9,384 nucleotides of DNA from assembly GCA_913062835.1 (NCBI GenBank), contig CAJXXD010000021.1, positions 1-9,384 of the forward strand, read 5' to 3'. Position 1 is the first letter of the stretch, and each line of letters starts with the position of its first letter. A model generated the notes under the pieces. The model was not told the origin of the DNA and searched no databases. It saw only the letters and a list, made by a program, of their open reading frames with translations. This DNA is from an uncultured Gammaproteobacteria bacterium (GTDB lineage: Bacteria > Pseudomonadota > Gammaproteobacteria > Pseudomonadales > Litorivicinaceae). The position numbers and the translations under genes are program-made. Of the stretch, positions 5,858 through 9,384 are shown in pieces.

Positions 5858-8078
5858 AGCCCGCGAAATTCATCCGTTAGAACTGAGCTCCGATCTTAGG
5901 GCCGAAAACTGGCCTGAACGATTTGGAAAGCAGGCAGGATTGGCAAATACCGGTGATCTCGGTCGGGCCATCGAATGCGTGCGGATGCTTGAATTGCAGG
6001 ATGAGGATGCCAAGCATTGGCGAGGTCCGGATGCTTATCGGTTTGGTCTTGAGATGGCGGATATCTTGTCCACCATGCCGATCGATTCCGATGCGCTCAT
6101 CGCCGCCGTGCTGTATCGCTCGGTTCGGATCGGTCGACTGCAAATCCGCGACGTTCGTGAGCAGTTTGGAAAGACACCGGCCAAATTGATCGAAGGTGTT
6201 CAGCAAATGGCGATTATCAGCCAGGCGCGGCAGGATACACCGAAACAATTTCTTGGCGCGGCTGAGAATCAAGCGGATGCGGTTCGGCGCATGTTGGTTG
6301 CCGTTATCGATGACGTGCGTGTGGCCTTGATCAAATTGGCCGAGCGAACGGCGGCGATCCGAGCGGTCAAAAATGCGGACGCCCCTCGTCGACTTAAGGT
6401 GGCGCGTGAAGTAGCTGAGATTTATGCGCCACTAGCCCACCGTTTGGGTATTGGTCACCTCAAGTGGGAGCTTGAAGATCTCTCCTTTCGATATCTACAT
6501 GATCAAGAGTACAAACAAATTGCCCATGCCTTGGCTGAACGGAGAGAAGACCGTGAGCGCTACATTGAACAGCTAGTGACTGAGGTCCAAGAGTCATTAG
6601 CCAAAGAAGGAATTCGGGCTGAGCTGACCTGGCGAGCTAAACACATCTATTCCATCTGGCGGAAAATGAAACGGAAGCAGGTGGACTTTTCTCAGATCTA
6701 CGACGTACGTGCTGTTCGCATTTTGGTCGATTCGGTCAAAGACTGTTATGGCGCATTGGGTCTGGTTCATGGTGCCTACAAGAGTATTCCGCACGAGTTT
6801 GATGATTACATTGCGGCACCAAAACCCAACGGCTATCGGTCGCTGCATACCGCCGTCATTGGGCCGCAGGGTAAGGTTGTGGAAGTGCAAATACGGACCC
6901 GCCAAATGCACGAAGAGGCCGAATATGGGGTCTGTGCACACTACCGGTATAAGGGTACTGACACCGATTCAAGTGGCGAAGCATACGAAGAGAAAATCAG
7001 TTGGCTTCGTCAGGTGCTCGATTGGCACGATGAGGTCGGTGACCTGCGTGAATTGTCAGATGCGTTGCGTCAGGATGTTCTAGAGGACCGCATCTATGTG
7101 TTTACCCGTGATGGTCACGTGGTGGACTTACCCGCAGGAGCGACGCCTTTAGATTTTGCATACAAGCTACACACCGAGGTTGGGCATTCGTGTCGTGGGG
7201 CCAAGGTCAATCGTAAAATTGTCCCGCTCACCTATCGTCTCAAAGTCGGCGATCAAGTTGAAATCTTACGACAAAACGAAGCGCGACCCAGTCGAGATTG
7301 GTTAAATCAGAATCTGGGTTACTTAAAAACATCCCGGGCACGAGCCAAGGTACAAGCTTGGTTTAAGCAGCTCGACCGGGATCAAAATATGTCGGCGGGT
7401 AAACAATTGATCGACGCTGAGATTAAGCGATTAGCGCTTGCTCCGGTGGATCTGGTGGCAGTCGCAGAGGCATTGAACTTTCATGCGGTGGATGACTTAC
7501 AGGCCGCTGTAGGTGCGGGCGATGTTCGTTTGTCGCAGGTATTCGGTGCGGTCAGCCGACTGTCGGGGGTAACTCAGCGTGAACTGGACCTCGAACCCAG
7601 GCAGGCATCGCCCCAAGAGCGAACCGATGGGATTCAAATTCGCGGTGTGGGTAAGCTGCTCACGCAGATGGCCACCTGTTGCCATCCGTTACCCGGAGAT
7701 TCGATTGCCGGCTACATCACGAAAAACCGAGGAGTGAGTATTCATCGGGATGATTGTCCCAATATGCTGGCCTTGGAGGCTGAACAACCAGAACGCATCA
7801 TTGAGGTCGAGTGGGGTGAGACTCAGATCGAAACTTATTCGGTCGATATTGAGATCACCGCCTACGATCGGCAGGGCTTGTTGCGCGACATCACATCCGT
7901 GTTTGCGAACGAACGGGTCAACGTGACCGGGATGCAGTCCACCAGCGACAGTGCATCGAATACAGCACGCTTGAATCTGTCGATTGAGGTGGATGGTTTA
8001 AGCCAACTGTCGCATGTGTTGGATCGTGTGCAACGGATTCACAATATTATCTCCGCCAAACGGATCCGGACTCTATGA
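5850..8078 (+). CDS. relA: GTP pyrophosphokinase, (p)ppGpp synthetase I
   Basis: Ribosome-associated alarmone synthetase that transfers pyrophosphate from ATP to GTP or GDP when uncharged tRNA enters the A site. It has 742 residues (744 in E. coli). Residues about 30-200 are a degenerate hydrolase domain: where SpoT has the HD metal motif, this has LYRSVRIGR (88-96), so hydrolysis is not expected. The synthetase domain (about 235-370) has YDVRAVRI, EFDDYIAAPKPNGYRSLHT (316-334) and VEVQIRTRQMHEEAEYG; the EFDD form is the RelA rather than the SpoT type. A TGS domain lies at about 413-475, the zinc-finger region with TCCHP (Cys610, Cys611) and HRDDC (Cys636) at about 600-640, and an ACT domain at about 663-742. 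The GTG start overlaps the rlmD end by 8 bases and is preceded by AAAGGA at 7 bases' spacing. Its stop overlaps the mazG start. Confidence 0.97.
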   Translation: MVKAREIHPLELSSDLRAENWPERFGKQAGLANTGDLGRAIECVRMLELQDEDAKHWRGPDAYRFGLEMADILSTMPIDSDALIAAVLYRSVRIGRLQIRDVREQFGKTPAKLIEGVQQMAIISQARQDTPKQFLGAAENQADAVRRMLVAVIDDVRVALIKLAERTAAIRAVKNADAPRRLKVAREVAEIYAPLAHRLGIGHLKWELEDLSFRYLHDQEYKQIAHALAERREDRERYIEQLVTEVQESLAKEGIRAELTWRAKHIYSIWRKMKRKQVDFSQIYDVRAVRILVDSVKDCYGALGLVHGAYKSIPHEFDDYIAAPKPNGYRSLHTAVIGPQGKVVEVQIRTRQMHEEAEYGVCAHYRYKGTDTDSSGEAYEEKISWLRQVLDWHDEVGDLRELSDALRQDVLEDRIYVFTRDGHVVDLPAGATPLDFAYKLHTEVGHSCRGAKVNRKIVPLTYRLKVGDQVEILRQNEARPSRDWLNQNLGYLKTSRARAKVQAWFKQLDRDQNMSAGKQLIDAEIKRLALAPVDLVAVAEALNFHAVDDLQAAVGAGDVRLSQVFGAVSRLSGVTQRELDLEPRQASPQERTDGIQIRGVGKLLTQMATCCHPLPGDSIAGYITKNRGVSIHRDDCPNMLALEAEQPERIIEVEWGETQIETYSVDIEITAYDRQGLLRDITSVFANERVNVTGMQSTSDSASNTARLNLSIEVDGLSQLSHVLDRVQRIHNIISAKRIRTL

Positions 8079-8884
8079 ACCGCTACGGCATCGACGACCT
8101 GATACGCCTGATGGCCTGCTTGCGAGACCCCGAACACGGATGCCCATGGGATTTGTCGCAATCCTATCCCCAAATTGTGCCCTTTACCTTGGAGGAAGCA
8201 CACGAAGTAGCCGATGCGATTGAACGCGGGGCCTTTGATGAGTTGCCGGGTGAACTCGGTGATCTATTGTTCCAAGTGGTGTTTTATGCGCGCTTGGCTG
8301 AGGAGGAGGGGCGGTTTGATTTCTCAGAGATCGTTCATGGGCTCGTCGAAAAGCTGTTGCGACGGCACCCCCATGTGTTCCCTGATGCGTCTTTTGCAAG
8401 TTTTGGTCGTGCCGATCAAACGGATATGGGCGAGATCAAGACGCGCTGGGAGCAAACCAAAGCGACGGAACGGGCGACCCGTGGTCAGCTCGGTTTATTT
8501 GACGATGTGCCTCTGGCTTTACCCGCGCTGTCTCGGGCTCAAAAGATACAAAAGCGTGCCAGTCGGGCACATTTTGATTGGACCGAGGTTGGCGAAGTCT
8601 TTGCCAAGTTAGAAGAAGAGGTGCTCGAATTACAGGGCGCACTCTCAGTCGCGGATCAAGGTAAAATTGATCACGAACTGGGTGATGTGTTGTTTACTGT
8701 GGTCAATCTATCCCGGCATTTGGGCATCGACGCTGAACAAGCGCTTCGCGGTGCGACGGCTCGTTTTGAATCGCGAATGAGCCACGTACTTCGTGCCGCA
8801 AAGGCTCAGGAAGTGGATTTGGCGTCCGCATCGGATGAGGTCAAAGACGCGTTGTGGCGCGTTGCGAAGCAGCGTGATCAGTGA
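8075..8884 (+). CDS. mazG: Nucleoside triphosphate pyrophosphohydrolase MazG
   Basis: All-alpha NTP pyrophosphatase that hydrolyses canonical and damaged (d)NTPs to monophosphates and pyrophosphate. It has 269 residues (263 in E. coli) and the usual two tandem MazG domains. The first has the N-terminal CPWDLSQSY signature, Glu40, Glu41 and Glu44 (LEEAHE), then Glu60 and Asp63 (ELGDLLFQ). The second has EEEVLE (180-185) and ELGDVLF (201-207). Both sets of acidic metal ligands are intact. The ATG lies inside the relA stop (ATGA), so it is probably coupled to relA. In E. coli mazEF sits between these two genes and MazG has been reported to reduce ppGpp levels; here relA and mazG touch directly. 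There is no near-perfect terminator after it. Confidence 0.96.
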   Translation: MNRYGIDDLIRLMACLRDPEHGCPWDLSQSYPQIVPFTLEEAHEVADAIERGAFDELPGELGDLLFQVVFYARLAEEEGRFDFSEIVHGLVEKLLRRHPHVFPDASFASFGRADQTDMGEIKTRWEQTKATERATRGQLGLFDDVPLALPALSRAQKIQKRASRAHFDWTEVGEVFAKLEEEVLELQGALSVADQGKIDHELGDVLFTVVNLSRHLGIDAEQALRGATARFESRMSHVLRAAKAQEVDLASASDEVKDALWRVAKQRDQ

Positions 8885-8922
8885 GTTTACGGGCTGTGTC
8901 ACACAAGATCCCTCCACTATTA

Positions 8923-8962
8923 GGTAACTTGCGTTGCACTCAGGTTACCGGCTAGGGTTTTT
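8923..8962 (+). terminator. Hairpin followed by T-run between mazG and adk
   Basis: GGTAACTTG (8923-8931) pairs with CAGGTTACC (8941-8949) over nine bases with one G-U pair and a nine-base loop. A run of five T (8958-8962) follows, but eight bases after the stem, too far for a standard intrinsic terminator. It may be a weak terminator of the operon, an operator for adk, or chance. A short near-palindrome, TGTGTCACACA, lies at 8895-8905. AT-rich TAGATTAAT (8962-8970) may hold the adk -10, but no fitting -35 was found. Confidence 0.35.
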
Positions 8963-8969
8963 AGATTAA

Positions 8970-9384
<415 letters not shown>

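Noticed and set aside
5877..6272. 131-codon minus-strand frame inside relA
   Set aside because: It is antisense to conserved RelA sequence and shows no recognisable motif.
8895..8905. TGTGTCACACA as a CRP-type site
   Set aside because: CRP sites need TGTGA and TCACA spaced by six bases; this has arms joined by one base, so spacing and sequence do not fit.

Overview
The window is ordinary chromosomal DNA of a gammaproteobacterium, most like the Pseudomonadales/Oceanospirillales. Three things point there: the N-terminally extended type of glyceraldehyde-3-phosphate dehydrogenase known from Pseudomonas; the gene order cysM-rlmD-relA-mazG, which I recall from Pseudomonas; and AcnB and Adk sequences that align closely with the gammaproteobacterial proteins from memory. 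Every gene is a recognisable family member and seven of the eight have a firm functional assignment. I see no mobile element, CRISPR array, tRNA, rRNA or phage gene.

Left part (1-2894, minus strand): two central-carbon genes in tandem. gap (1443-2894) is followed by a hairpin/T-run terminator, and then by acnB (start 1304). acnB runs off the left edge after 434 codons, about half the protein. The acnB promoter appears to be an extended -10 that shares its first T with the end of the gap terminator's T-run.

Middle (2895-3087): an AT-rich divergent intergenic region of 193 bases. It has a dyad, TGACCAA-N10-TTGGTCA, a nested palindrome, ACCAATATTGGT, and then a leader with mutually exclusive inverted repeats in front of a rightward gene.

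Right part (3088-8884, plus strand): a probable five-gene operon. A Cys-rich DUF1289 protein is followed 59 bases later by cysM (cysteine synthase B), rlmD (23S rRNA m5U1939 methyltransferase), relA (ppGpp synthetase) and mazG (NTP pyrophosphohydrolase). The last four overlap by 4, 8 and 4 bases and are probably translationally coupled. The set joins cysteine supply, an Fe-S enzyme that modifies rRNA, the ribosome-bound amino-acid-starvation sensor, and a nucleotide-cleaning enzyme. The mazEF toxin-antitoxin pair that separates relA from mazG in E. coli is absent.

Right edge (8885-9384): a 109-base spacer with a hairpin, then adk (adenylate kinase), cut by the window after 130 codons. I found no convincing undescribed system. 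The most useful open questions are the divergent control region, the alternative hairpins before the DUF1289 gene, and the coenzyme-binding loop of the GAPDH.
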